DNA of 7,409 nucleotides from an uncultured Spongiibacteraceae bacterium (GTDB lineage Bacteria; Pseudomonadota; Gammaproteobacteria; Pseudomonadales; Dasaniaceae): positions 1 through 7,409 of the forward strand of contig CALBVI010000032.1 in assembly GCA_937969395.1 (NCBI GenBank), in the 5' to 3' direction. A program made the translations under genes and the position numbers. The notes below the pieces were generated by a model. It did not search any database and had not been told where the DNA came from. It saw only the letters and a list, made by a program, of their open reading frames with translations. Within the stretch, counting starts at the first letter, position 1; every line of letters begins with the position of its first letter. This document shows positions 1 through 6,913 of this stretch, in pieces.

Positions 1-3000
1 GCATAAATGACATTGGCGATATTATTACTCGCCGCAGAGCCACCAACCGCAGCTGTACCACTACCACCACCAGCAACTGCCAAAGTGCGAATATCAGCAG
101 TAGAGCCGGCATCAACTGCCATTGAATTACTGACATTAATAGTGGAGCTAGCAACTTCGGCGGTCACATCATTACTGATATCATTAACGGTCACTGCCGC
201 GCCAACGGCTGTAGTTCCTGCCGCACTAACACTGCCACCAAGAGAATCAATATCCGAGTCATCTTCGGCACTAACACTTAAAGTAAGCCCCTGCTCAAGA
301 TATTCAAGTCCATCAATTAATGATTCAGTTGTGTTACTAATAAAATTGACCGCAACCGAACCATTTACTGCATAAGTACCTGCACCAGAACCCGCTACCG
401 CCATCGACTCAATACTGGCTGTGGTATTGGCGTGACTTACAATAGAGGCAGCACGCAATTGTGAAACCGCAATTTCAGCACTAACAGTATTGGCAAGGTC
501 GTTAACCGCGACAGCCGCGCCAACTGCGCCGGTACCCGCACCACCGACGGCACCAGCAAGCGATTGAATACTAGAATCATCACTGGCATTAACATTAATC
601 GCTGATGTTTGGGTGATTGAAACGACATCGGTAACTCTAGCTTCCGTGGTATTAGCCATCACGTTAACTGAAGCAGAACCATTAAAAGCGTTGGTCCCTG
701 CACCGCCACCAGCAACAGCAATAGTCTCTATGTCGCTGTCATTATTAGCATCAACATTGACAGTATCGAGTACATCTAAGTTGGTCATGCTATCTAGCCA
801 AGCGCTCACTAGATTTTCCATAAGATTAATAGAAACAGCTGCACCGGCAGCATTTTGACCAGCACCGTTGATCGTACCAGCCAGTGATCCAATGCTAGCG
901 TTTTCAGCAGCAGTTACATTCAAATTACTAGCTGTCTGAATAAAGTTCGTACCTGACACTGTCGCCAAGGTTCCGTTATCAATCTCATTGACCGTAACTG
1001 AAACACCAATCGCCACTTCGCCACCGGCACCACCGGCAGCTGCAATGGTTTGAATACTAGCATCTGAAGAGGCGCTAACGGTGACATCACCACCCGTATC
1101 AACACTGCCATCTTGTAAGGTTGCGCTGGTAATATTATCAATTTCACTGACCGAGACAGCCGCACCCAAAGCATTTTTAGCAGAGGCAGAAATATTGCCC
1201 GCTAAACTTCCAATAGCCGAATTATCAGTTGCATTAATATTTATTCCGTCAGCATTTAATTGGCTATTATTACTCGTTGCGGTGGTTTCATTACCAATCG
1301 CACTTAAGGCCACCGAACCATTGGCTGCAAGACTGCCAGTACCACCACCGACACCAATCGCTACACCCGTTATCGCCGCTTTGGCTTGGGCATCAGCATC
1401 AATCGTAGCTGCAGTAATTGTTGAACCGTCGATCGTTGTAGTCACTGCATTTGTGATATCACTTTTAACTAACGACACACCGACATTATTTTTTCCGACT
1501 TGAATCAAACCGGCTACAGCAACAATACTATTTCCGCCCACATCTTCAGCATCAGCTTCGCTGCCACTGTAGTCATATTCACTGCTAGTAGCAGGGTCCA
1601 ACAATAAATCCAACAACGCATCGCCACTGCTATCGGAAGCTAACAGCTCAACTATGCCGCCAACGGAAATAACTGAACCACCTGAAATAGTGGCTGAAGT
1701 TGAATTATCAATTTCAGCAAAAACGAAACTTCCGGCTAAGCTATTAGTGCCACTACCACCGCCAGCCATTGCTGCACCGCTAGCAATTTTTGCAGCATTT
1801 AAACTACGCTGTACCAAGCTATCAAATTGGCTAATGGTTGAATTATCAATTTTGCTACTAACGCTATTACTGATTTCACTTAAACTTACCGCAGCACCAA
1901 AACCATTTTTGCCGCCATAGAACAATGAGCCACCGCCTACACCCAAATTGGTTTTGTCATAGGCAACAACATCAACAATAGAGTCGGCCGAATCATCACC
2001 GGTAATCGTACTGTCTTCGATTAAAGCCTCAGTGATATTGTTGCTATTGCTTAAAGAAACTGAACCCGCAATGCTGGCTGACTTACCGCTATTATTCGAC
2101 GTATTGACAGCCATACCAATACCGACAGAGAGCTGCTCACCCGCAGACAATGCTTGCACAGATACACTCTTGGCATCACTTACATTAGCACTGGCGATCT
2201 TAGCGGTAGTGCTGTTATCTATGTCGTTAAAAGCAAAGGCACCGGCAAAGGCGGCACTATTTTTTACGCTAGATGCTTTTGCTTTAGTGAAAGAAGCCGA
2301 TCCACTACCTGCATCAACATCTACTTCATTAATGGCTCTTACTACTAACTCTTCAGTAACAACCCGCGCCTGCTGTAATTTTGCATCCGTAATAAAAGCC
2401 ACTTCATTAACCGAGGCCGCTCCAGAAATGCCAACACCAAAACTAGGCTTCGCCGTTGACGTATCAGCTGCACCGGTTGCTGTACCAGAAGCGCCGCCGG
2501 AACTCGCGGTAGCACCATCAGCGGCACTACCTGAAGAGGCACTCGATGCACTGCCGCGCTGTGCATTAACCGTTGCTGTAGCCTGATCTAATAAGCTACC
2601 GGCTTTATCTTTAGCCGCTTTAATTTTAGCGAAAACACCGTCATCGCTTTCATCCGAACTAGAAACCAAGGCACCGGCAACAGAAATCGCATCCATAACA
2701 CCGTCAGCGTGAGCATTAACCGAAACCGTATCAGCAGTCACTGTCGCTGCAGTCGGCACTGCATTGGCTAGATCATCATTTTCACCAATGTAAGCTCGAG
2801 TAGTTACATCGACATCATTAAACGCAAACGATAAACCAACACCTACAGCTTCAGATTTAGCAAATCCACCAGCAATATTCCACAACGCGACATCGGTATC
2901 GGCATCAACTGCAACGCTGTCAGCGGTAACACTGGCATCAGATTCAATGTAGGCCGAAGTATTTTGATCAACGATCAAATAAGCGACAGCACCATCGATC

Positions 3001-6000
3001 GCGACGCGCTCGCCAGTGCCCCCCGACTCAGCAATATTAATGGTATTGATAATAGCTTCAGCATCGACATTTAAACTAGCTGCAGTAGAAGCAACATCCC
3101 TATTGACGACAGCATTGTCAGCAACATAAGCAAGAGTTTCACCGCCAACAGTGATCACATTCACTGAGCCGCCAATGGCGCCTGAGGATTCTGCTGCGCT
3201 ACGAGGATCCTTGCCTGAAACCGTCACCAAATTGGTATCGGTCAGTGCCTTAATGTTCACAGCACCACTACCACCTTCATTAATGATTACGGTGGCACCG
3301 TCGTCAATATAAGCCTTGGCGTTGGCGTCGTAGGTGATAGTGTTCACTGAAGCCGATGCGCCAGCACCTTTAGATTTCATTTTGTTAACCGCCGAGCCGG
3401 TAAACAACAAATCCGTTAAGCCACCAGACAATTTGTCATACAGCTCACCAAGGTCGGTGTAATCAAAGTCCCATGGATAGGCCAGACTAGTGCTAGCATC
3501 CACGTCGACATCTTCAGCGTTTAAAATCGCACCTGCAGCAAGATGGGCGTCAGCGGCATTATTGTAATCGCCAATCGTCAGGGCGCCACCAGCGGTTAGG
3601 CCTCCTTTTTCTCCTGTTTCAGCAGCAACACTAGCACCAATGCTGATGTCATCTTCAATGCTGGCTTTAATGGTAGCAGTGCCATTAATAGTAGCATCGG
3701 CAGTGCTTGCCAACATGGCTGTTGCTTGATTATCAGTCTCGGCAATAGCTACAGCACCCGCTATATTCCAAGCTCCCTTTTTCATTTGTGGGAAAAAAGC
3801 ATCCGCCGCACCATCACTTACCGGTGTTAGGCTCGTCAATAATAAGGCCTGAGTAGCATTCACTAAATTATTGTATTTATCACCAAGACCTGGCTTGCTA
3901 TCACTGCCAGCCGCCGCATTGGTGGTATTACCTTCTGATTCAACTTCAGCCAAAACATCAAGGCTATCGGCAACGATAGTGCCATCGGCAATCGCTGTCG
4001 CCACAGATGTAACATCACTAATAGCAACAGCGGCAACGATTGCCGATCCAGTTGCGCTTGTTGCGGTGGATGTCGTTTCAACTTCGGTCGTAGAATTAGC
4101 TTTAAGCTCAAGAGTGCCAGCCTCTAATTGCGTAGTTGCGTCAGTACTAACAATGGCGAGCGCATTAACTTTATTCAAAGAAACAGCGGCAGCGGCAGGA
4201 ATCACCAGTTTCTCAGCATTGGCATCAGCAGTGGTTGAGGTCTCAGCCTTCGCGGTAAGATTTAAGATCGCAGCATCTAAGCTGACTTGATCTTTTATCT
4301 CAACGCTGGCATTCGTATTAGCTTCAATAATTTCTAAGCCGACAATTTTTCCGGTTGAGAATGGATTAGCTTTATTAATAGCTTTTGCCGCAATATCAAG
4401 CTGATCTTGGGCGACAATAGTGGTTAGAGCACCACCAATAGTAGTAGCTGCACTAGCAGTCGTATTGACATAAAAAGCCGAATCAGGAAGACCCAGCGTA
4501 TCCATATAGTTATCCACCAAATCGTTCGGGTCTAACGAAAAGGGGCCAAGATCAGTTGTGTTATCAAACAGCTCCGGAAATAAACCTGTATCGGCTTCCG
4601 CCAAAATAGAAATATTAGTGGCCTGGATATCGGTATTAAAAATATTGACCGCAGCCGTTGCATTTTTTTCAAAACCAAAACGATCAGAGGCATAGGCAAG
4701 CACTTCAACATTATCGCCGCGTATAATTGTTTGCACGCCACCATCAACACCAACATTGATACTGACATCACTGTCGAGATTCAATAATCTAGACACATCT
4801 TTTTCATCGAGACCTAACGAATCGATTAAGCCTTGCAAATCATTACCATCACCCAAAATATCGGATAGACTAAAACCACCTATTTCAAACAATGTGGGAT
4901 CAACAGAGTCGACATCGATAGGACGTAAATTGGTAATCAATACATCGCCAGCCTGCCAATCATCACCAATCGCGTGAGCTAAGATTTGTACGTCTTCGCC
5001 AATCTTAATCTCCGGAGCCCAAATAGTAATATCACCGGAATCACCAATAGAGGCATCGCCTAAGTGCGCCGCCTCGTTACTTTCATCCAGTATTCTACGA
5101 GAAGAAACGATCGCCCCATCCAATACAGTCACGGTATCGTCAGCTTCAATTAATAAGTTTGTTTCACCATCGAGTAAATTAAGGCCGGCAATGTCAATGG
5201 TTGGTGGATCGATATACACCAAGCCTGCATCACCATTAACTGCACCGGCATTGAACAATCCACCTTGCAAACTAACATGCTCTACCGCACTGAATTCGAT
5301 AAAACCGCCATCACCGGAGCTGCCGGCAGCGGCATTCATTTGCACGCCAGTCGCTAATACGCCGGTGTCTTGAGCCATTGAAATTATTGTGCCGCCACTG
5401 GAGTTTGAACCTTTGCCCTGCGCACTAACAACAGCACCGGCATTAAGATTTATATCACCATCAGAGTCTAAATATATTTCACCAGCATCAACACCACTAC
5501 CACCGTCTGCGTGTAGCTCGCCATCAACAGTCAACTGCTGACTAGCAAAAATTTCAATGACACCATTATTGATGGCCATCTCACCGGCGGACTCAACACC
5601 ATTCACGTTAACCAAATCACTAAAATCAATCGCAGAACTTTGGAAATTAGCACCGGTAACAGCAACACCGCTGTGCTCAACATTGGCAGCCTTTAAATCA
5701 ATATCATTGATCGCATTAATTTTACCTTTAATAGAAATTAGACCGCTGTCTGACAAAGGAATATCACCAGCCATTAACTGACCTACCGCCGTAGGTGCAA
5801 GCTCACCACGATCATCGAAAATAGACTGCATAAATGAATGACTGGGTGCGGATAATGATAAAGAACCGGTATTAATCGAACCCTCTTTACCAACAATTAA
5901 ACCGTAAGGATTAGCAAAGAAAAGATTACCACCAACAGCACCATCCTTAATGCTATTAACAACACCGTTAATATCACTGCGCTTGTCATAAACCAGATTA

Positions 6001-6281
6001 ATCAGATTACGCGTTTCCCCAGGTAGATAAAGATTAACGGTCTCAGCCTGGTCCACATCAAATTGACTAAAGGCATTGAAGCCACTATTACCGCTAATCG
6101 TGGAGGTAGTAACTGAGGTGAGACTGCCCTGAGTAGTAACAACCGTTTTGGTTTTGCCGTTAGCCACAACACTGCCTGCGGCAACAACTAACGGATTAAA
6201 GGCAATGAGAAAGGCTAAAAAGCCAGAAAGAGTTCGAGTGAGTTTATTATGCTTAGTTGAAATCATTTCATAACGAGTCAT
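1..6281 (-). CDS. Giant two-partner-secretion filamentous adhesin, C-terminus cut by window edge
   Basis: I read this frame codon by codon from the ATG at 6281 to position 3 and found no stop, giving 2093 complete codons with no C-terminus. Domains in order: signal peptide (about 1-35); TPS/haemagglutination-activity domain (about 40-290) with FANPYG at 122-127; IDPP at 357-360; then beta-solenoid repeats to the edge, regular with a period of about 53 residues in the last third. No cysteine codon occurs, and the composition is rich in Ala, Ser, Asp, Thr, Val, Asn and Gly, as expected of a large surface-exposed beta-helix. An in-frame TGA lies upstream at 6312-6314 with no other start before 6281, which supports this start. 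The family is known to be exported by Sec and then by an outer-membrane TpsB pore, ending as a surface or released adhesin. From memory, the FxxPxG motif plus 53-residue tandem repeats recall LktA-family filamentous adhesins. The ligand and any cytolytic role cannot be read. No TpsB gene is visible. Confidence 0.93.
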   Translation of the reverse strand, partial: MTRYEMISTKHNKLTRTLSGFLAFLIAFNPLVVAAGSVVANGKTKTVVTTQGSLTSVTTSTISGNSGFNAFSQFDVDQAETVNLYLPGETRNLINLVYDKRSDINGVVNSIKDGAVGGNLFFANPYGLIVGKEGSINTGSLSLSAPSHSFMQSIFDDRGELAPTAVGQLMAGDIPLSDSGLISIKGKINAINDIDLKAANVEHSGVAVTGANFQSSAIDFSDLVNVNGVESAGEMAINNGVIEIFASQQLTVDGELHADGGSGVDAGEIYLDSDGDINLNAGAVVSAQGKGSNSSGGTIISMAQDTGVLATGVQMNAAAGSSGDGGFIEFSAVEHVSLQGGLFNAGAVNGDAGLVYIDPPTIDIAGLNLLDGETNLLIEADDTVTVLDGAIVSSRRILDESNEAAHLGDASIGDSGDITIWAPEIKIGEDVQILAHAIGDDWQAGDVLITNLRPIDVDSVDPTLFEIGGFSLSDILGDGNDLQGLIDSLGLDEKDVSRLLNLDSDVSINVGVDGGVQTIIRGDNVEVLAYASDRFGFEKNATAAVNIFNTDIQATNISILAEADTGLFPELFDNTTDLGPFSLDPNDLVDNYMDTLGLPDSAFYVNTTASAATTIGGALTTIVAQDQLDIAAKAINKANPFSTGKIVGLEIIEANTNASVEIKDQVSLDAAILNLTAKAETSTTADANAEKLVIPAAAAVSLNKVNALAIVSTDATTQLEAGTLELKANSTTEVETTSTATSATGSAIVAAVAISDVTSVATAIADGTIVADSLDVLAEVESEGNTTNAAAGSDSKPGLGDKYNNLVNATQALLLTSLTPVSDGAADAFFPQMKKGAWNIAGAVAIAETDNQATAMLASTADATINGTATIKASIEDDISIGASVAAETGEKGGLTAGGALTIGDYNNAADAHLAAGAILNAEDVDVDASTSLAYPWDFDYTDLGELYDKLSGGLTDLLFTGSAVNKMKSKGAGASASVNTITYDANAKAYIDDGATVIINEGGSGAVNIKALTDTNLVTVSGKDPRSAAESSGAIGGSVNVITVGGETLAYVADNAVVNRDVASTAASLNVDAEAIINTINIAESGGTGERVAIDGAVAYLIVDQNTSAYIESDASVTADSVAVDADTDVALWNIAGGFAKSEAVGVGLSFAFNDVDVTTRAYIGENDDLANAVPTAATVTADTVSVNAHADGVMDAISVAGALVSSSDESDDGVFAKIKAAKDKAGSLLDQATATVNAQRGSASSASSGSAADGATASSGGASGTATGAADTSTAKPSFGVGISGAASVNEVAFITDAKLQQARVVTEELVVRAINEVDVDAGSGSASFTKAKASSVKNSAAFAGAFAFNDIDNSTTAKIASANVSDAKSVSVQALSAGEQLSVGIGMAVNTSNNSGKSASIAGSVSLSNSNNITEALIEDSTITGDDSADSIVDVVAYDKTNLGVGGGSLFYGGKNGFGAAVSLSEISNSVSSKIDNSTISQFDSLVQRSLNAAKIASGAAMAGGGSGTNSLAGSFVFAEIDNSTSATISGGSVISVGGIVELLASDSSGDALLDLLLDPATSSEYDYSGSEADAEDVGGNSIVAVAGLIQVGKNNVGVSLVKSDITNAVTTTIDGSTITAATIDADAQAKAAITGVAIGVGGGTGSLAANGSVALSAIGNETTATSNNSQLNADGININATDNSAIGSLAGNISASAKNALGAAVSVSEIDNITSATLQDGSVDTGGDVTVSASSDASIQTIAAAGGAGGEVAIGVSVTVNEIDNGTLATVSGTNFIQTASNLNVTAAENASIGSLAGTINGAGQNAAGAAVSINLMENLVSAWLDSMTNLDVLDTVNVDANNDSDIETIAVAGGGAGTNAFNGSASVNVMANTTEARVTDVVSITQTSAINVNASDDSSIQSLAGAVGGAGTGAVGAAVAVNDLANTVSAEIAVSQLRAASIVSHANTTASIESMAVAGSGAGTYAVNGSVAVNFISNTTESLIDGLEYLEQGLTLSVSAEDDSDIDSLGGSVSAAGTTAVGAAVTVNDISNDVTAEVASSTINVSNSMAVDAGSTADIRTLAVAGGGSGTAAVGGSAASNNIANVIY
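3..1910 (-). repeat. Regular A/B tandem repeats of about 53 residues (superperiod about 107) in the adhesin
   Basis: Type A units carry AVAGGGSGT then G-S-x-x-V-N-x-I-x-N-T-T-E-A. Type B units carry DSLGG or QSLAG, then AVGAAVxVNDIxN. Type A landmark glycines (the G before T in GSGT, or its equivalent) fall at residues 2075, 1968, 1862, 1754, 1649 and 1511. Type B landmark glycines (GAAV) fall at 2027, 1921, 1813 and 1706. The A-to-A spacings are 107, 106, 108 and 105, then 138, where about 30 residues are inserted. The B-to-B spacings are 106, 108 and 107. The units therefore alternate strictly A-B. They are diverged at DNA level, so the array is not a recent expansion. Weaker units continue upstream to about position 4400. 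Confidence 0.9.
2000..4450 (-). repeat. Degenerate solenoid repeats in the middle of the adhesin
   Basis: Related but weaker units recur here. Each has a hydrophobic and small-residue strand pair followed by a polar turn and an acid-rich strand. Examples are GGSVNVITVGGETLAYV near 3140-3190, LSFAFNDVDVTTRAYI near 2790-2840, FAFNDIDNSTTAKI near 2200-2240 and AVAIAETDNQATAML near 3705-3750. The recurrent endings N/D-x-x-T-x-A-x-I/V match the ends of the A and B units of the distal array, so they are probably older or more diverged copies. Spacing is irregular because several units carry long insertions. Confidence 0.7.
2445..2655 (-). other. Helix plus Ser/Ala/Gly-rich low-complexity linker in the adhesin (about residues 1209-1279)
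   Basis: The solenoid pattern is interrupted by a short Lys/Ala-rich predicted amphipathic helix (FAKIKAAKDKAGSLLDQ), then about 40 residues made almost only of Ser, Ala, Gly, Thr and Asp (AQRGSASSASSGSAADG and onward). The repeat pattern resumes at PSFGVGISGAASVNEV. The linker divides the degenerate repeats from the more regular distal half and may be a flexible hinge. Base composition here is richer in GC than in the flanks because of the Ala and Gly codons. Confidence 0.75.
4488..4541 (-). repeat. FSL...NDL...DxLGL insert, copy 2 (residues 581-598)
   Basis: This is the second copy of the Leu/Asp-rich motif in copy 1, four residues shorter between FSL and NDL. It sits in an insertion of about 50 residues (561-611) that also contains LFPELF before it. 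The function of these protrusions is unknown. By analogy with other beta-helix adhesins they could be binding loops or stabilising caps, which is inference. Confidence 0.7.
4809..4874 (-). repeat. FSL...NDL...DxLGL insert, copy 1 (residues 470-491)
   Basis: This is part of a non-solenoid insertion (about residues 455-504) rich in Leu and Asp, likely short amphipathic helices. It shares F-S-L, then N-D-L, then D-S/T-L-G-L followed by an acidic residue with copy 2 at 4488-4541. The closing LGL triplets lie exactly 107 residues apart, the superperiod of the distal repeats. This suggests an insert duplicated together with its host solenoid unit. Confidence 0.7.
5400..6176 (-). other. TPS / filamentous haemagglutinin N-terminal domain (about residues 36-294)
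   Basis: The mature N-terminus contains the features of the TpsA secretion domain: short beta-strand turns beginning about residue 42, VNLYLPGETRNLINLVYD, then GGNLFFANPYGLIVG with N124-P125-Y126-G127. These match the conserved NPNG-like turn and FxxPxG signature of haemagglutinin N-terminal domains. It is followed by regular coil repeats with D-G-x-I/L steps. In characterised TPS systems this domain binds the POTRA domains of the outer-membrane TpsB transporter and starts folding of the beta-helix outside the cell. The domain edges are estimates. Confidence 0.85.
6177..6281 (-). other. Sec signal peptide of the adhesin (residues 1-35)
   Basis: The N-region of about 19 residues is basic (Arg3, Lys10, His11, Lys13, Arg16). 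A hydrophobic core follows, LSGFLAFLIAF then NPLVV, and the likely signal peptidase I site is V-A-A before Gly36. It is somewhat longer than a minimal signal peptide but lacks the conserved extended region (ESPR) of many TPS and autotransporter proteins. Met6 is an alternative in-frame start that would still leave a functional-looking signal peptide. The cleavage position is inferred by eye. Confidence 0.8.
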
Positions 6282-6284
6282 ATT

Positions 6285-6315
6285 ATTATACCCACGACCT
6301 TCTATGGTCTGTCAT
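6285..6315 (-). promoter_or_regulatory. Possible adhesin promoter overlapping the start region
   Basis: A perfect TATAAT (6290 to 6285) ends three bases before the ATG at 6281. ATGACA (6315 to 6310) lies upstream with a 19-bp spacer, longer than the 17-bp optimum. If used, transcription would start at or just inside the first codon, giving a leaderless message or initiation at Met6 (6266). The only Shine-Dalgarno-like run for the first ATG, AGAAGG at 6303-6298, is 16 bases away, which is too far for a normal site. The promoter could equally lie further upstream. Confidence 0.25.
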
Positions 6316-6388
6316 TAGTTTTTATGCAGCTGAGCATGATACTACCTACACACATCTAGCAGCTAGCTATCATATAAAAATTTTAATC

Positions 6389-6478
6389 AACACCCTTTAT
6401 TAAATTAACACCTGATCATAACTGATCACGCTTACGCCCTCAGAAAGCTCAGCATCAAAACGATCAAAAAAACACCCT
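6389..6478. promoter_or_regulatory. Cluster of candidate operator sites upstream of the adhesin
   Basis: Two TGATCA palindromes lie at 6413-6418 and 6423-6428, exactly 10 bp apart. A third GATC lies at 6462-6465. Three AACACC repeats start at 6389, 6407 and 6471, two of them extended to AACACCCT. A further palindrome, CTAGC-A-GCTAG, lies at 6356-6366. The cluster is about 110-200 bp upstream of the adhesin start. Regulatory function is inferred from repetition and phasing only; no known operator was recognised. Confidence 0.35.
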
Positions 6479-6542
6479 ACATAAATACACTGTTTTAATA
6501 AAATATATTAAGGGGCAATACTGAGAAGACTTACAGCATTAG

Positions 6543-6568
6543 AAAGGCGTATAACTAATACGCCTTTT
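6543..6568. terminator. Symmetric terminator-type hairpin between tRNA operon and adhesin
   Basis: GGCGTAT (6546-6552) pairs perfectly with ATACGCC (6558-6564) around the loop AACTA. Flanking AAA and TTT extend the stem to about 10 bp. On the plus strand it is followed by TTTTAA. On the minus strand the T-run is TTTCT, which is weaker. No plus-strand gene precedes it, so it may be a back-up terminator for the tRNA operon or the end of an unrecognised plus-strand transcript. Confidence 0.6.
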
Positions 6569-6641
6569 AAAGCATATTAAAAAATGGATAAACGAATAAT
6601 AAAAAAGATAAGATAAAAAAACTAGCTTAAATAACAGACAT

Positions 6642-6667
6642 AAAAAAACCACCTAGTGAGGTGGTTT
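6642..6667 (-). terminator. Rho-independent terminator of the tRNA-Val/tRNA-Asp operon
   Basis: Read on the minus strand, AACCACCT, loop CACT and AGGTGGTT form an 8-9 bp stem, followed by a run of seven T (6648 to 6642). It lies about 35 bases past the tRNA-Asp 3' end, so it should end the tRNA transcript and insulate the adhesin gene. Confidence 0.92.
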
Positions 6668-6700
6668 AATTATTGAGGCACTTTAAAGGTCTATTTAAAG

Positions 6701-6777
6701 TGGCGGACCGGACGAGACTCGAACTCGCGACCTCCGGCGTGACAGGCCGGCATTCTAACCAACTGAACTACCGGTCC
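6701..6777 (-). tRNA. tRNA-Asp (anticodon GUC)
   Basis: The 77-nt gene folds as a complete cloverleaf. The acceptor GGACCGG pairs with CCGGTCC, G is the discriminator, and CCA is encoded (6703 to 6701). The D-arm region is TAGTTCAGTTGGTTAGAAT. The anticodon stem CCGGC/GCCGG encloses the loop CTGTCAC with GTC at 6743-6741. The T-arm contains GTTCGAGTC. It closely matches E. coli tRNA-Asp. It is the second gene of a two-gene operon, 42 bases after tRNA-Val. Confidence 0.98.
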
Positions 6778-6819
6778 GCTGAACCGGCATACTACAAACT
6801 GCGTCACTACATTTGAAAG

Positions 6820-6895
6820 TGGTGGGTGATGACGGGATCGAACCGCCGACCCTCGCCTTGTAAGGGCGATGCTCTCCCAGCTGAGCTAATCACCC
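6820..6895 (-). tRNA. tRNA-Val (anticodon UAC)
   Basis: The 76-nt gene has acceptor GGGTGAT pairing with ATCACCC, discriminator A and encoded CCA (6822 to 6820). The D-arm is TAGCTCAGCTGGGAGAGCA. The anticodon stem TCGCC/GGCGA encloses CTTACAA with TAC at 6862-6860. The T-loop is GTTCGATCC. It differs from E. coli tRNA-Val(UAC) mainly by compensated changes in the anticodon stem. It is first in the operon, just downstream of a strong promoter. Confidence 0.98.
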
Positions 6896-6913
6896 TCTCT
6901 CAAACGTGGGCGC

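Larger units (their letters stand above)
6282..6542. other. Adhesin leader region without a gene
   Basis: This AT-rich stretch contains no coding frame I can support on either strand. It holds the candidate operator cluster (6389-6478), a small GACC/GGTC dyad (6296-6309) and an ATGC/GCAT dyad (6324-6337) just before the adhesin start. No riboswitch fold, including a cyclic-di-GMP type, was recognised. Confidence 0.6.

Noticed and set aside
1..1910. CRISPR-like periodic repeat
   Set aside because: The periodicity of about 160/321 bp is protein-level and in frame, with diverged DNA. There are no short identical direct repeats with unique spacers.
7..2586. Several plus-strand open frames of 60-184 codons rich in Ala, Leu, Pro and Thr
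   Set aside because: They are antisense to the continuous adhesin frame, have no ribosome binding sites, and their biased composition mirrors the repetitive codons on the other strand.
437..6187. Short minus-strand open frames out of frame with the adhesin
   Set aside because: They lie in alternative frames within the 6281-base coding sequence, have odd Leu/Arg/Pro-rich composition and no supporting start signals.
6282..6360. Cyclic-di-GMP riboswitch in the adhesin leader (GTAGGTAG and GACC/GGTC hairpin)
   Set aside because: The conserved GEMM core and its tetraloop and receptor pairing are not present, and the stem is only 4 bp.
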